Shown one piece after another: positions 1 through 6,085 of a DNA stretch of 6,085 nucleotides. Position 1 is the first letter of the stretch. Each line of letters opens with the position of its first letter. The translations under genes were made by a program, and so were the position numbers. This stretch comes from an archaeon (lineage in GTDB: Archaea > Asgardarchaeota > Hermodarchaeia > Hermodarchaeales > Hermodarchaeaceae), in assembly GCA_016550415.1 (NCBI GenBank), contig JABXGU010000456.1:1-6085 (forward strand), written 5' to 3'. The notes under the pieces are model-generated. The model had not been told where the DNA came from and ran no database searches. It saw only the letters and a program-made list of their open reading frames with translations.

Positions 1-1344
1 GTCGATAGGCGTTTTCAGGCACTCTTTGGTTCTCTGTTAATTGGGGTTATAATCAAGTCCATCGTTTTTCTTGTAAGTGCTCAAATAGTAGAAATTATCG
101 GGATATCTACAGGGATACGGACACATGGGTTCTTAATCGGTGTCGGAGATTATGAGATTCTTGATCATTTTGATGATTGGACATGGTATTATGAGGTTTT
201 CGTGCAACGTTTCTTAGACGGGCACTTATTGTATACTCCTGCCCTTTACGAGATGATTCCAGGGAATCAGAGTTATGTCTATCCACCATTGTTTCTTTAT
301 TTGATCGTTGCATTCTCATTTCTTCCAGTCAATTTTGGCATCATGGCTGGCATTGTCTACATTGACCTTATCACAGGAACATGCCTTTTTCTAATCTCAT
401 TACGTATTACCGATTCAATTCCTCGGGCCTTTCTTGTCTCAGTTATCTACTACCTTAATCCCATTTTGCTGTGGTGGACAGATTATCTGTGGTTTGGAGA
501 TGCAATTTATAATGCCCTCATGCTTCTAGGATTTCTCTGTCTTATAGAAAAGCGCTTCAAAATGGCAGCATTGTTCCTTTCCCTCTCATTTATGATCAAA
601 CAACTAAGTATTATCTTCGTTCCAGTTCTATTCATCTTCGCCTATAGAGAAAGTTTGCACACATTTTTGAAAACATTACTCATTGTAATTACAGTAGCCC
701 TCCTTTTTTCAATACCCTACCTTATCATCATGCCCTTCACATATTTCCAGTCTGTACTGTTGGGTTCTGGAGCCTTCTTGTACATCGACGAAATGCCACC
801 CTTTAACTCGCCTGTCCAATTGTTTGCCTCTTTCTGGTTCCTCCCCCAATCAATCCGCAACATCATAGCCATTGCAATTGCATCATATATTCCCCTATTG
901 TTATTCTTCGGTCTCATGTTTCCCTATTTCTACGATATGGCATCATATGAAAATTTAAATTGGCAATATCAACTAATAGGTTCCAGTTTCATCCTCGTTG
1001 CAGGTTTTTACACTTTCTTTCCTCGAGGGCTATTCAAATGGTATCTCATCGCCTTCTCCACCTTCTTTGCCCTCGCTATTATCTGCATTCCGGGAAGAAT
1101 CTCTGCTCGTATTCCAATCCTTGAAGAAACGCTACCTTGGTACAAGAAAATATTGGCAGTGTTGAATCTGAGATTAACCCTTGGGTTTATTTCCTATTTC
1201 TTAATCAGTTTTGCCTTGACTTGGTGTCATAGATGGATGGGTCCCGGGGTACTTCTTTTAACACTCATTGCATTCAGCTTCTATTGGCTACGAATTGGTC
1301 AAAAGGAGTCATTTCCATCATCACTACCACTTGAAACCACATGA
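1..1344 (+). CDS. GT-C fold membrane glycosyltransferase-like protein (GT87/mannosyltransferase type), 5' partial
   Basis: The reading frame is open from base 1 to the TGA at 1342-1344, giving 447 residues with no stop. A GTG at base 202 is codon 68 of this frame and is unlikely to be the true start, because the 67 codons before it encode a plausible first membrane helix (about residues 8-28, after a basic DRR) and an extracytoplasmic loop. That loop carries an acidic DDW segment (58-60), then WYYEVFVQRFLDG, and after a spacer YVYPPLFLYL (92-101). This resembles the D...G..LY...YPPL pattern of GT-C glycosyltransferases of the GT87/DUF2029 type, which transfer sugars from polyprenyl-phosphate donors on the outer membrane face. 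A lysine followed by a hydrophobic, proline-containing helix (SFMIKQLSIIFVPVL, about 196-210) also fits. Many further hydrophobic segments follow, ending in a short polar tail. Probably only a few N-terminal codons are missing. The family call rests on motif resemblance; donor and acceptor are unknown, and another polytopic membrane family is possible. Confidence 0.72.
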   Translation, partial: VDRRFQALFGSLLIGVIIKSIVFLVSAQIVEIIGISTGIRTHGFLIGVGDYEILDHFDDWTWYYEVFVQRFLDGHLLYTPALYEMIPGNQSYVYPPLFLYLIVAFSFLPVNFGIMAGIVYIDLITGTCLFLISLRITDSIPRAFLVSVIYYLNPILLWWTDYLWFGDAIYNALMLLGFLCLIEKRFKMAALFLSLSFMIKQLSIIFVPVLFIFAYRESLHTFLKTLLIVITVALLFSIPYLIIMPFTYFQSVLLGSGAFLYIDEMPPFNSPVQLFASFWFLPQSIRNIIAIAIASYIPLLLFFGLMFPYFYDMASYENLNWQYQLIGSSFILVAGFYTFFPRGLFKWYLIAFSTFFALAIICIPGRISARIPILEETLPWYKKILAVLNLRLTLGFISYFLISFALTWCHRWMGPGVLLLTLIAFSFYWLRIGQKESFPSSLPLETT

Positions 1345-1390
1345 AGTCTTTCCAAAATCTAATAACCCTTCTTTAATTTCAGTTGATAGT

Positions 1391-1405
1391 TATAAAAAGG
1401 GAAAG
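1391..1405 (-). terminator. Possible T-tract terminator of the TPM-LemA operon
   Basis: On the minus strand this reads as pyrimidine-rich DNA with a run of five T (CTTTCCCTTTTTATA), about 135 bases past the LemA stop. Archaeal termination commonly uses T-rich tracts without a strong hairpin, so this is a candidate site. The same bases on the plus strand read TATAAAAA, which could be mistaken for a TATA box, but no gene follows there. Confidence 0.3.
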
Positions 1406-1463
1406 TAGCGGATGAACTCCAATTACCCGTTTTTCTCATCTATTATTATCTTGGGAGGTTTGT

Positions 1464-1483
1464 ATTCACCAGTATAAGTGAAT
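1464..1483. repeat. Short inverted repeat in the convergent spacer
   Basis: ATTCAC at 1464-1469 pairs with GTGAAT at 1478-1483 around an 8-base loop. The 6-bp stem is AT-rich and has no adjoining T run on either strand, so any terminator or processing role is speculative. It lies 57 bases past the LemA stop. Confidence 0.25.
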
Positions 1484-1539
1484 CTAAGGGCATATACGGT
1501 GACTACAGTGCTTGTGATCAAAGAGAATCTAGGGCTGGG

Positions 1540-2100
1540 TTATGTTGGTGTTGTTCCTTCATAGTAGTTTAGTGGTGTGAATCCAGCTGAAGCTGCGATG
1601 ATGTTTCCTGGAAACATTAGTATTAATGTATTGAAGTTAGCGACTGCATCATTGTAATCGAGTTTCGCTTGTGTAATCCGGTTTTCTGTACCAGTTATTT
1701 CATCGAAGAGATTCTGATAGAGTGTGTCACCTGCAACATCAGGATAATCTTCTGCGACTGCTAGAAAAAGTGAGTTGAATAATTGGTTGAGTTGTGAGGA
1801 GACATTGGCCTGTTCACTGAAAGTGCCATTCAACGTTAACCATTGGGTTCGTAATTGGACAATCTGTGTCAGGAGATCGTTGAGGAATGATGTGTGGTTT
1901 TGAACTACTTCGATAAGTTGAGGGATGAGTTCGATTTTTCTTTCATATTCTACCCAGATTGCATTCCATTTTACCCGTGCCTGTTCCCGTGATGCTACGA
2001 TGTTATTGTAAGACAATATGTAAATGGCTCCAAACGAGCCTCCCACAATAGCTATCGTGAGAACAGCACAGAGGGCAATTTGCTTTGTACCTGTCTTCAT
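1540..2100 (-). CDS. LemA family membrane protein
   Basis: The product is 186 residues from the ATG at 2100, within the usual size of LemA proteins (about 180-200). One hydrophobic helix (about 7-29) anchors it and is followed directly by the family YN (31-32). A long helical domain then carries W-N-A-I and Y-E-R-K-I-E-L-I-P-Q-L (about 45-62, the LIPNL-type motif), YPD (119-121), an EN pair (139-140), YN (149-150) and MFPGN with the AGF tail (162-174). The usual Arg before the second YN is Lys here. LemA proteins form antiparallel helical bundles; their biochemical function is not settled. The frame can also start at a GTG at 2109, giving 189 residues, but that GTG lies inside an AGGTGA ribosome site spaced 5 bases from the ATG, so the ATG is preferred. 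The gene follows the TPM gene by 21 bases in the same operon. Three N-X-S/T sequons (NHT, NGT, NVS) occur in the helical domain. Basic residues flank both sides of the anchor, so topology is ambiguous. Confidence 0.88.
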   Translation of the reverse strand: MKTGTKQIALCAVLTIAIVGGSFGAIYILSYNNIVASREQARVKWNAIWVEYERKIELIPQLIEVVQNHTSFLNDLLTQIVQLRTQWLTLNGTFSEQANVSSQLNQLFNSLFLAVAEDYPDVAGDTLYQNLFDEITGTENRITQAKLDYNDAVANFNTLILMFPGNIIAASAGFTPLNYYEGTTPT

Positions 2101-2105
2101 TTCTT

Positions 2106-2111
2106 TCACCT
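2106..2111 (-). promoter_or_regulatory. Ribosome binding site deciding the LemA start
   Basis: The minus strand reads AGGTGA at 2111-2106, then five bases (AAGAA), then ATG at 2100. This matches the archaeal anti-SD complement GGAGGTGAT and has ideal spacing. It overlaps the alternative GTG at 2109, which has no separate ribosome site at a suitable distance. Confidence 0.7.
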
Positions 2112-2121
2112 GTTTTCTTAC

Positions 2122-3018
2122 TTAGGTTCTCCATCCTCCGCCAGCTGATGTTCCTCCTCCACCCTTAATTCTTCCCACTCCTGAAACAACGATGCCGCCT
2201 CCAAGGCTAATTCCAAGTGTATATAGTAAAACTAGAAATGGAGGTATTGGGTCTAGCCACCAGGCAAAAATTAGCAACCCAATACTAATTGCTATCGCTA
2301 TGAGTAAGGCTATAGGGTTTCTACAATATATTAGGAATCGAAATGTTTGGAATATTAACAATAGGGGGATTCCTGCTATCAAGCCTGCAATTAGGGGGTG
2401 TTCAAAAGCCCATGTCTGAATCCAAAAAGGTTGGGGACCCGCTATCACCCTTGGGTCGTCCTTAAACTCATTATACAACGCGACTATGCCTTCATAGAAA
2501 CCATCATAGAATTCATAGTAATCAAAATATATTGTAAAATTATTGCGACCAATTTGACCCGCTTCAGAATCTGTTATAGTTCCCTCCATCCCCAGCCCAA
2601 GTTCTATGTCAAACTCATAGGAAAAATGTGTCTCATTGACATCCTCATAATATAACACCAAAAGAATCCCGTTATCTACATCTGCCTTCCCAACTCCCCA
2701 TTGGAGGAATAAAAGATGGGAATACCTAGCAATGTCATAGCCTTCTAAATCAGTTGTAGTCACTACAAAAATTTCAACTGTGGTTTCATATTCAATATAG
2801 CGACACAAATCTTCAAGGTCCTCCTCCTCTGAAGAAAAGAGGAGATACGCCCAATCGTTGACCATATATCCTGTAGGAGGAGGCAAACCTGCCACTGGAA
2901 GAATCATAGGGAGTAGTATAAAGGAGGCTATAATAGGTATCAAAAGCAATTGTAGCCGCAAAGAAGCATTTGACATTAGCCCTGTTATTAATTTCAAGAC
3001 CTTTTTCTGCTTTTTCAT
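2122..3018 (-). CDS. TPM-domain (YgcG-like) membrane protein
   Basis: The 298-residue product starts with a basic segment (MKKQKKVLK) and a hydrophobic anchor (about 22-43). A TPM-type domain follows (about 53-183): VNDWAYLL at its start, an acidic SSEEEDLEDL helix, VEIFVVTTTD, WGVG (107-110), DNGILLVLYY (115-124), the hallmark stretch LGLGMEGTITDSEAG (140-154), and the closing YDGFYEGI helix. Three further membrane helices (about 208-230, 235-255, 259-281) lead to a glycine-rich tail ending GGGGTSAGGGW, as in many bacterial YgcG-like proteins. Basic residues (N terminus, YCR loop, GRIK) predict that the TPM domain is outside and the tail in the cytoplasm. TPM domains have been linked to photosystem II repair in plants and occur in many bacterial membrane proteins of unknown role; no catalytic role should be assumed here. 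Sequons NET (128-130) and NFT (160-162) lie in the domain. The frame cannot extend upstream because a TAA lies two codons before the ATG; a second ATG at codon 15 is a weaker alternative. No SD site precedes it, unlike the downstream LemA gene. Confidence 0.88.
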   Translation of the reverse strand: MKKQKKVLKLITGLMSNASLRLQLLLIPIIASFILLPMILPVAGLPPPTGYMVNDWAYLLFSSEEEDLEDLCRYIEYETTVEIFVVTTTDLEGYDIARYSHLLFLQWGVGKADVDNGILLVLYYEDVNETHFSYEFDIELGLGMEGTITDSEAGQIGRNNFTIYFDYYEFYDGFYEGIVALYNEFKDDPRVIAGPQPFWIQTWAFEHPLIAGLIAGIPLLLIFQTFRFLIYCRNPIALLIAIAISIGLLIFAWWLDPIPPFLVLLYTLGISLGGGIVVSGVGRIKGGGGTSAGGGWRT

Positions 3019-3074
3019 TTCTTATATTTCGAATCCAACCTCATGTGTTTTCAGTTCAATTGGTTTTTACTATA

Positions 3075-3082
3075 ATTTTATA
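3075..3082 (-). promoter_or_regulatory. TATA-like box for the TPM-LemA operon
   Basis: The minus strand reads TATAAAAT here, close to the archaeal TATA consensus, about 57 bases before the TPM start codon. It overlaps the plus-strand box by six bases. The upstream element (GGTTAC) is only a partial match to a TFB recognition element. Confidence 0.45.
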
Positions 3083-3084
3083 TT
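3077..3084 (+). promoter_or_regulatory. TATA-like box for the ABC exporter operon
   Basis: The plus strand reads TTTATATT, one base from the common archaeal form TTTATATA, about 47 bases before the GTG start at 3131. A transcript starting near 3107 would have a short leader with no clear SD site. Confidence 0.4.
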
Positions 3085-3130
3085 GTAACCTCAAGAAGCA
3101 TTTGCCACTCTTCCTGAACTTCCTTGTTTA

Positions 3131-4969
3131 GTGGGAGTGATTATCGTTACCCATAACAAATACAAGAGCGCGTCAAGGTATCAGTTGTCGGCACTTCGCC
3201 GTTATCCTGGTCTAACCTTTGTTAGTGTTAGCCTTGCTCTTTTTGCTGCATATCTTACGGTTTTGCCAGCGTGGGTTATTGGTGATGCTACTGATGCGCT
3301 TCAGTATGCTGTGGATAATGGATTGGGTTTAACGCCAGAGTTTGTTTTTCTTTGTTGGTTTGTTCTTGGAATTGCACTAGCTCTGTTTCTTACGATTCTT
3401 GGTGTAGGTTATGCCTTTGCAATTATGACACTTCGATGGGAACGGGACGCACGCCAGGAGTTCTTTGAGGTTATTCAGGACAACAGTATGACCTTTCATG
3501 ACCAGGTTGATAGTAAACAATTACTCGCAGTTGCCATGCAGGATGTTAGGTGGGTTCGTTTTTCATTGAATCCTGCGTTGCGAAATATTATCACAGCACT
3601 GGGTTCTCTCATAGTTGCTTCAATTTTCCTAGCACTGGTTGATTTTTCATTTGGATTATTTCCCACGCTTGGTCTCCTGATGCTAGTGGGAGCTCCACTG
3701 TACGTCTATTTTGCCTATAGATATGCGAATAAGGTGGAGCCAGTTCGACGAGCTCGATCTGAACAGAATGAAAAATTGACAGCAGTTAGTCAGGAGGTGT
3801 TCAGAGGGATAGAGGTGGTAAGGGCCTTTGGAACTGAGAAGTTTGAACAAGAAAAATTTACCCATGTCTCAAAGGAATATCAGCATTTGCAGACTCGTGA
3901 GGCTAGATTGGCAGCATTCTATATTCCCGCCCTCATCATGACCGTCATCACTGCATTTGCATTTCTCTATGGTGCCTATCAAGTTCTACAAGGCGTGTTC
4001 CCGGTGGGAACGCTTGTTAAAATTGTAGGTTTGCTCATTACCTTCGATACATTTAGCTTCATGTTACCGCGATTTCTCCTCGTCATTCGAGGTGGCTATG
4101 TCAACGCACAGCGTATTGTAGAAATTCTGAATTGGAAGGATCCTCTCGAAGAACCAGAAAACCCAGTAACCGAAGTGAACTGGAGAGGAGATATTGTCTT
4201 TGATAATGTAAGCTTCAGCTACACCTCGAATGATGGTCCAAACAATGCTTATGCGTTAAAGGAGATTAAGCTTACAATTCCTGGTGGGTCGAGAGTTGCC
4301 CTAATTGGAGGTCCTGGTTCAGGAAAAAGCACTATTTTGAAACTCCTTCTTCGATTATATGATCCTACAAAAGGGAAAATTTTGATAGATGGTGTAAATC
4401 TCAGGAATGTTTGCACACGGGATGTTCGCAATGCGGTGGGCTTGGTTGAACAAGACATTTTTCTTTTTAGGATGAGTGTCAGGAACAATATTGCCTTTGG
4501 AAACCTAGATGCATGCGATGAAGAAGTTATTTCAGCAGCGGAGAAGGCTCAGGCACACAACTTCATCACTGAATTATCCAAAGGCTATGACACTATTATT
4601 GGAGAACGCGGGAGTACCCTAAGTGGTGGTCAGCGACAGCGACTTGCCATTGCCAGAACATTAGTTCAGAACCCGAAGATACTCCTGTTAGATGACTCTG
4701 TCAGCGCTATTGATGCCCAAACTGAATATCAGCTAAGGAAGGCTTTGGATGAGGTGATGCGGGGACGAACCAGCATTACAGTTACTCAACGGCTTCGGAC
4801 ACTCCTCGAATCAGATCTCATTATCATTGTTGACAAAGGTAAACTTGTCGCCATGGGCACCCATGATGAATTGATAAAAACCTCAGAACATTATCAACGA
4901 ATCTTCGAGCAATTACCGGGCGCATTATCTTACGTTCAAAAGATGAAAGGGAGAGGAGGTGCTACCTAA
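3131..4969 (+). CDS. ABC exporter half-transporter, subunit with degenerate ATPase site (TM287-like)
   Basis: The 612-residue product is a full-length membrane-plus-ATPase half transporter. The type IV exporter membrane domain covers about residues 25-320 (six hydrophobic segments near 28-50, 70-98, 150-170, 175-197, 262-284 and 290-315), with the intracellular stretch VVRAFGTEKFEQEKF at 229-243. The ATPase domain has A-loop Tyr364, Walker A GGPGSGKST (393-401, Lys399), Q-loop Gln441, signature LSGGQ (497-501), Walker B ILLLD (517-521), then Asp522 where the catalytic Glu is expected, D-loop SAID (525-528), and Gln553 in the H-loop where His is usual. The Asp and Gln replacements together are the mark of the degenerate-site subunit in heterodimeric exporters such as TM287/288, so this protein should bind but hardly hydrolyse ATP at its own site. 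The GTG at 3131 is the first possible start after an in-frame TAA at 3086; a GTG at 3137 is an alternative and neither has a good SD site. The substrate cannot be told from sequence; lipids, drugs or peptides are all possible. Confidence 0.93.
   Translation: MGVIIVTHNKYKSASRYQLSALRRYPGLTFVSVSLALFAAYLTVLPAWVIGDATDALQYAVDNGLGLTPEFVFLCWFVLGIALALFLTILGVGYAFAIMTLRWERDARQEFFEVIQDNSMTFHDQVDSKQLLAVAMQDVRWVRFSLNPALRNIITALGSLIVASIFLALVDFSFGLFPTLGLLMLVGAPLYVYFAYRYANKVEPVRRARSEQNEKLTAVSQEVFRGIEVVRAFGTEKFEQEKFTHVSKEYQHLQTREARLAAFYIPALIMTVITAFAFLYGAYQVLQGVFPVGTLVKIVGLLITFDTFSFMLPRFLLVIRGGYVNAQRIVEILNWKDPLEEPENPVTEVNWRGDIVFDNVSFSYTSNDGPNNAYALKEIKLTIPGGSRVALIGGPGSGKSTILKLLLRLYDPTKGKILIDGVNLRNVCTRDVRNAVGLVEQDIFLFRMSVRNNIAFGNLDACDEEVISAAEKAQAHNFITELSKGYDTIIGERGSTLSGGQRQRLAIARTLVQNPKILLLDDSVSAIDAQTEYQLRKALDEVMRGRTSITVTQRLRTLLESDLIIIVDKGKLVAMGTHDELIKTSEHYQRIFEQLPGALSYVQKMKGRGGAT
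4955..4960 (+). promoter_or_regulatory. Ribosome binding site of the second ABC gene
   Basis: GGAGGT lies inside the end of the first ABC gene, eight bases before the ATG at 4969. The stop and start share one base (TAATG), so translation of the two subunits is probably coupled, suiting an obligate heterodimer. A second in-frame ATG at 4975 is 14 bases from the site and less likely. Confidence 0.8.
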
Positions 4970-6085
4970 TGGGAATGCGTGCCCGTCGAGGACCTGTGGC
5001 ATTATCCGGGACGAGAGAAAAGCGTAGCCGACCGCTTCGCCATCTTTTGAAAAAAATGTTTGGATACTTGGGTCGCTTTAAGAAGATAATAGTAATTGCT
5101 ACATTTCTTGTTATTATAGCTACAATATTCTCTGCTATTGACCCTCTTGTCCTATCTTGGGGTATTGACCTTGTTATAACTCCAGGTAGTGTCCTAGGTG
5201 GGCTTCTAGTTATAGGTGGATTGTATGTGTCATTGCGGCTAGCCAGCTGGACGCTTAGTTCCCTTAACACTTGGATTTTGTCAGGTGCGCAAGCTGGTTT
5301 TGTTCAGGCACTTCAACAAGATGTATACAATCACCTGGTGCAGGCAGATTTGGCTTATCACAAATCTGAAGCGAGTGGTGATGTTACCTCACGAGTGACC
5401 TCTGATACTGATGCCCTAGGCCAAGGTATCCAAATCATCATTGACTTCTCGAGTCAACTATTGCTATTAGTTGCCACTTTCTTGCTTCTTTGGTTTACTT
5501 CACCATTTGTTGCCCTAACCGCCTTAGTAGTTGTTCCTGTAGTCATTCTTGTTGTCTTTCTATTTGGAACCGTGGGTCAGCGAACAATGTTAGCTTCTCA
5601 GCGAGCTGTAGGACAGGTCTCAGGCCAGATAGCTGAGAATCTCAGTGGGGTCCATGTTGCCAAAGCATTCAACCGAGAACATGAAACTGCCACTCTATTA
5701 AGCAAGTTGAATCAAAAGGCCTACCATTACGGATTTCGCTTCATGATGCTCATGACATTAATGCAACCTTTGGTTCGTGCGACAGGAATTGCAGCGGTTG
5801 CAGCAATTTTATTCGTTGGTGGCAGCCTTGCTATTGGAACTTTGCCTGTATTAACGATTGGTGAGGTCTTCCTTGGGACTATTTTGATTCAGCGATTCTT
5901 ACGCCCTCTCCTAGGTCTGAGTATGATGGCGTCCCAGTTTCAAGCGTCAATGGCTTCTATGGACCGCCTCTTAGATGTCCTCGAATCACAACCTTCAGTA
6001 AGAGATAGTTCCTCAGCAATTCCTTTGAAAGTTGAAAGTGATGGTATTACCTTTGAGAATGTAACCTTTGCCTACATACAGGACA
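4969..6085 (+). CDS. ABC exporter half-transporter, second subunit (TM288-like), 3' partial
   Basis: The frame runs open from the ATG at 4969 to the window end, giving 372 complete codons. A basic cytoplasmic N terminus (about 40 residues, rich in Arg and Lys) precedes the six-helix exporter domain (about 40-325). It holds a canonical coupling-helix motif SGDVTSRVTSDTDAL (136-150), the intracellular segment ENLSGVHVAKAFNREHE (223-239), and the QFQASMASMDRLLDVLE linker (323-339). The ATPase domain is only starting at the edge: ITFENVTFAY, with Tyr369 as the A-loop residue, so Walker A, signature, Walker B and H-loop are outside the window. By comparison with heterodimeric exporters, this subunit is expected to supply the intact catalytic Glu and His and an altered signature motif; that is a prediction. 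Overlap with the first gene and the strong ribosome site argue for equal production of both subunits. Confidence 0.93.
   Translation, partial: MGMRARRGPVALSGTREKRSRPLRHLLKKMFGYLGRFKKIIVIATFLVIIATIFSAIDPLVLSWGIDLVITPGSVLGGLLVIGGLYVSLRLASWTLSSLNTWILSGAQAGFVQALQQDVYNHLVQADLAYHKSEASGDVTSRVTSDTDALGQGIQIIIDFSSQLLLLVATFLLLWFTSPFVALTALVVVPVVILVVFLFGTVGQRTMLASQRAVGQVSGQIAENLSGVHVAKAFNREHETATLLSKLNQKAYHYGFRFMMLMTLMQPLVRATGIAAVAAILFVGGSLAIGTLPVLTIGEVFLGTILIQRFLRPLLGLSMMASQFQASMASMDRLLDVLESQPSVRDSSSAIPLKVESDGITFENVTFAYIQD

Larger units (their letters stand above)
1345..1539. other. Convergent intergenic spacer, no supported gene
   Basis: This 195-base spacer separates the ends of the glycosyltransferase-like gene (plus strand) and the LemA gene (minus strand). 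I see no convincing gene in it. It holds a pyrimidine-rich stretch just after the plus-strand stop (about 1365-1380), an A-rich stretch at 1391-1398 that reads as a T tract on the minus strand, and a short inverted repeat at 1464-1483. These fit transcript ends arriving from both sides. The only small reading frame noted, 21 codons from the ATG at 1412, has no family resemblance and no SD site. Confidence 0.6.
3019..3130. promoter_or_regulatory. Divergent promoter region between the TPM-LemA operon and the ABC exporter operon
   Basis: This 112-base space must serve two transcription units pointing away from each other, unless longer-range transcription exists. Its AT-rich centre at about 3071-3085 has TATA-like boxes for both directions. 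Placing transcription starts about 26 bases away gives roughly 3052 on the minus strand and 3107 on the plus strand, with short leaders of about 34 and 24 bases. AACCTCA occurs on both sides of the core (3037-3043 and 3087-3093), 50 bases apart; a 7-base match in a space this size can easily be chance. Start sites are inferred, not seen. Confidence 0.5.

Noticed and set aside
717..917. Minus-strand open frame inside the glycosyltransferase-like gene
   Set aside because: It is antisense to a well-supported membrane protein, has no family features, and its composition is that expected of a shadow frame.
1412..1477. A 21-codon frame (starts MNSNYPFFSS) about 20 bases after a TATAAAAA sequence in the convergent spacer
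   Set aside because: No SD site, no recognisable family and very short. The TATA-like bases are better read as a minus-strand T tract, and frames of this length are common by chance.
3015..3044. A nine-codon minus-strand leader frame (MRLDSKYKK) whose TGA overlaps the ATG of the TPM gene
   Set aside because: The ATGA overlap looks like translational coupling, but the mini-frame lacks an SD site and the arrangement can arise by chance in AT-rich DNA. Conservation in relatives would be needed.
2192..3088. Three plus-strand open frames opposite the TPM gene (2192-2419, 2398-2655, 2858-3088)
   Set aside because: They are antisense shadows of the TPM gene, which has recognisable domain motifs and fitting membrane topology on the minus strand.
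2960..3104. A 12-base direct repeat AAGAAGCATTTG at about 2961-2972 and 3093-3104
   Set aside because: One copy is inside the TPM coding region, and about one repeated 12-mer is expected by chance in a window of this size.
4962..5270. Minus-strand open frame opposite the start of the second ABC gene
   Set aside because: The plus strand here encodes a clear ABC exporter N terminus with a strong ribosome site; the antisense frame is a shadow with no recognisable domain.

Overview
The window looks like archaeal chromosomal DNA of moderate to low GC. It has compact genes, TATA-type elements in the one divergent intergenic space, Shine-Dalgarno (SD) sites ahead of downstream operon genes, and GTG as well as ATG starts. 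The membrane-protein style and the pairing of genes would fit an Asgard-type or euryarchaeal genome, but that lineage guess is an inference. I see no rRNA, tRNA, CRISPR array, insertion sequence, prophage gene or attachment site.

Layout. (1) 1-1344, plus strand: a polytopic membrane protein cut by the left edge, resembling GT-C fold membrane glycosyltransferases (GT87 / mannosyltransferase-like). (2) 1345-1539: a 195-base convergent spacer with only weak terminator-like elements. (3) 3018 down to about 1540, minus strand: a two-gene operon encoding a membrane-anchored TPM-domain (YgcG-like) protein followed by a LemA-family protein. (4) 3019-3130: a 112-base divergent promoter region in which one AT-rich core contains TATA-like boxes for both directions. 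(5) 3131 to the right edge, plus strand: two overlapping ABC exporter half-transporter genes. The first is complete and carries a degenerate ATPase site. The second is cut just as its nucleotide-binding domain begins and is 372 codons long inside the window.

How the parts fit. The two ABC genes overlap by one base (TAATG) and almost certainly form a heterodimeric type IV exporter of the TM287/288 or BmrCD kind, in which the first subunit contributes the non-hydrolytic site. The TPM and LemA proteins are a recurrent pair in bacteria and some archaea; both are membrane anchored and their biochemical role is poorly defined. Their divergent arrangement with the exporter, from a shared AT-rich promoter core, suggests possible co-regulation but does not prove it. 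The glycosyltransferase faces the pair convergently and is probably a separate transcription unit.

I do not see a clearly new system. The points most worth a second look are the TPM-LemA operon placed divergently to a heterodimeric exporter, the asymmetric ATPase site, the shared promoter core, and several N-glycosylation sequons in the TPM and LemA domains.
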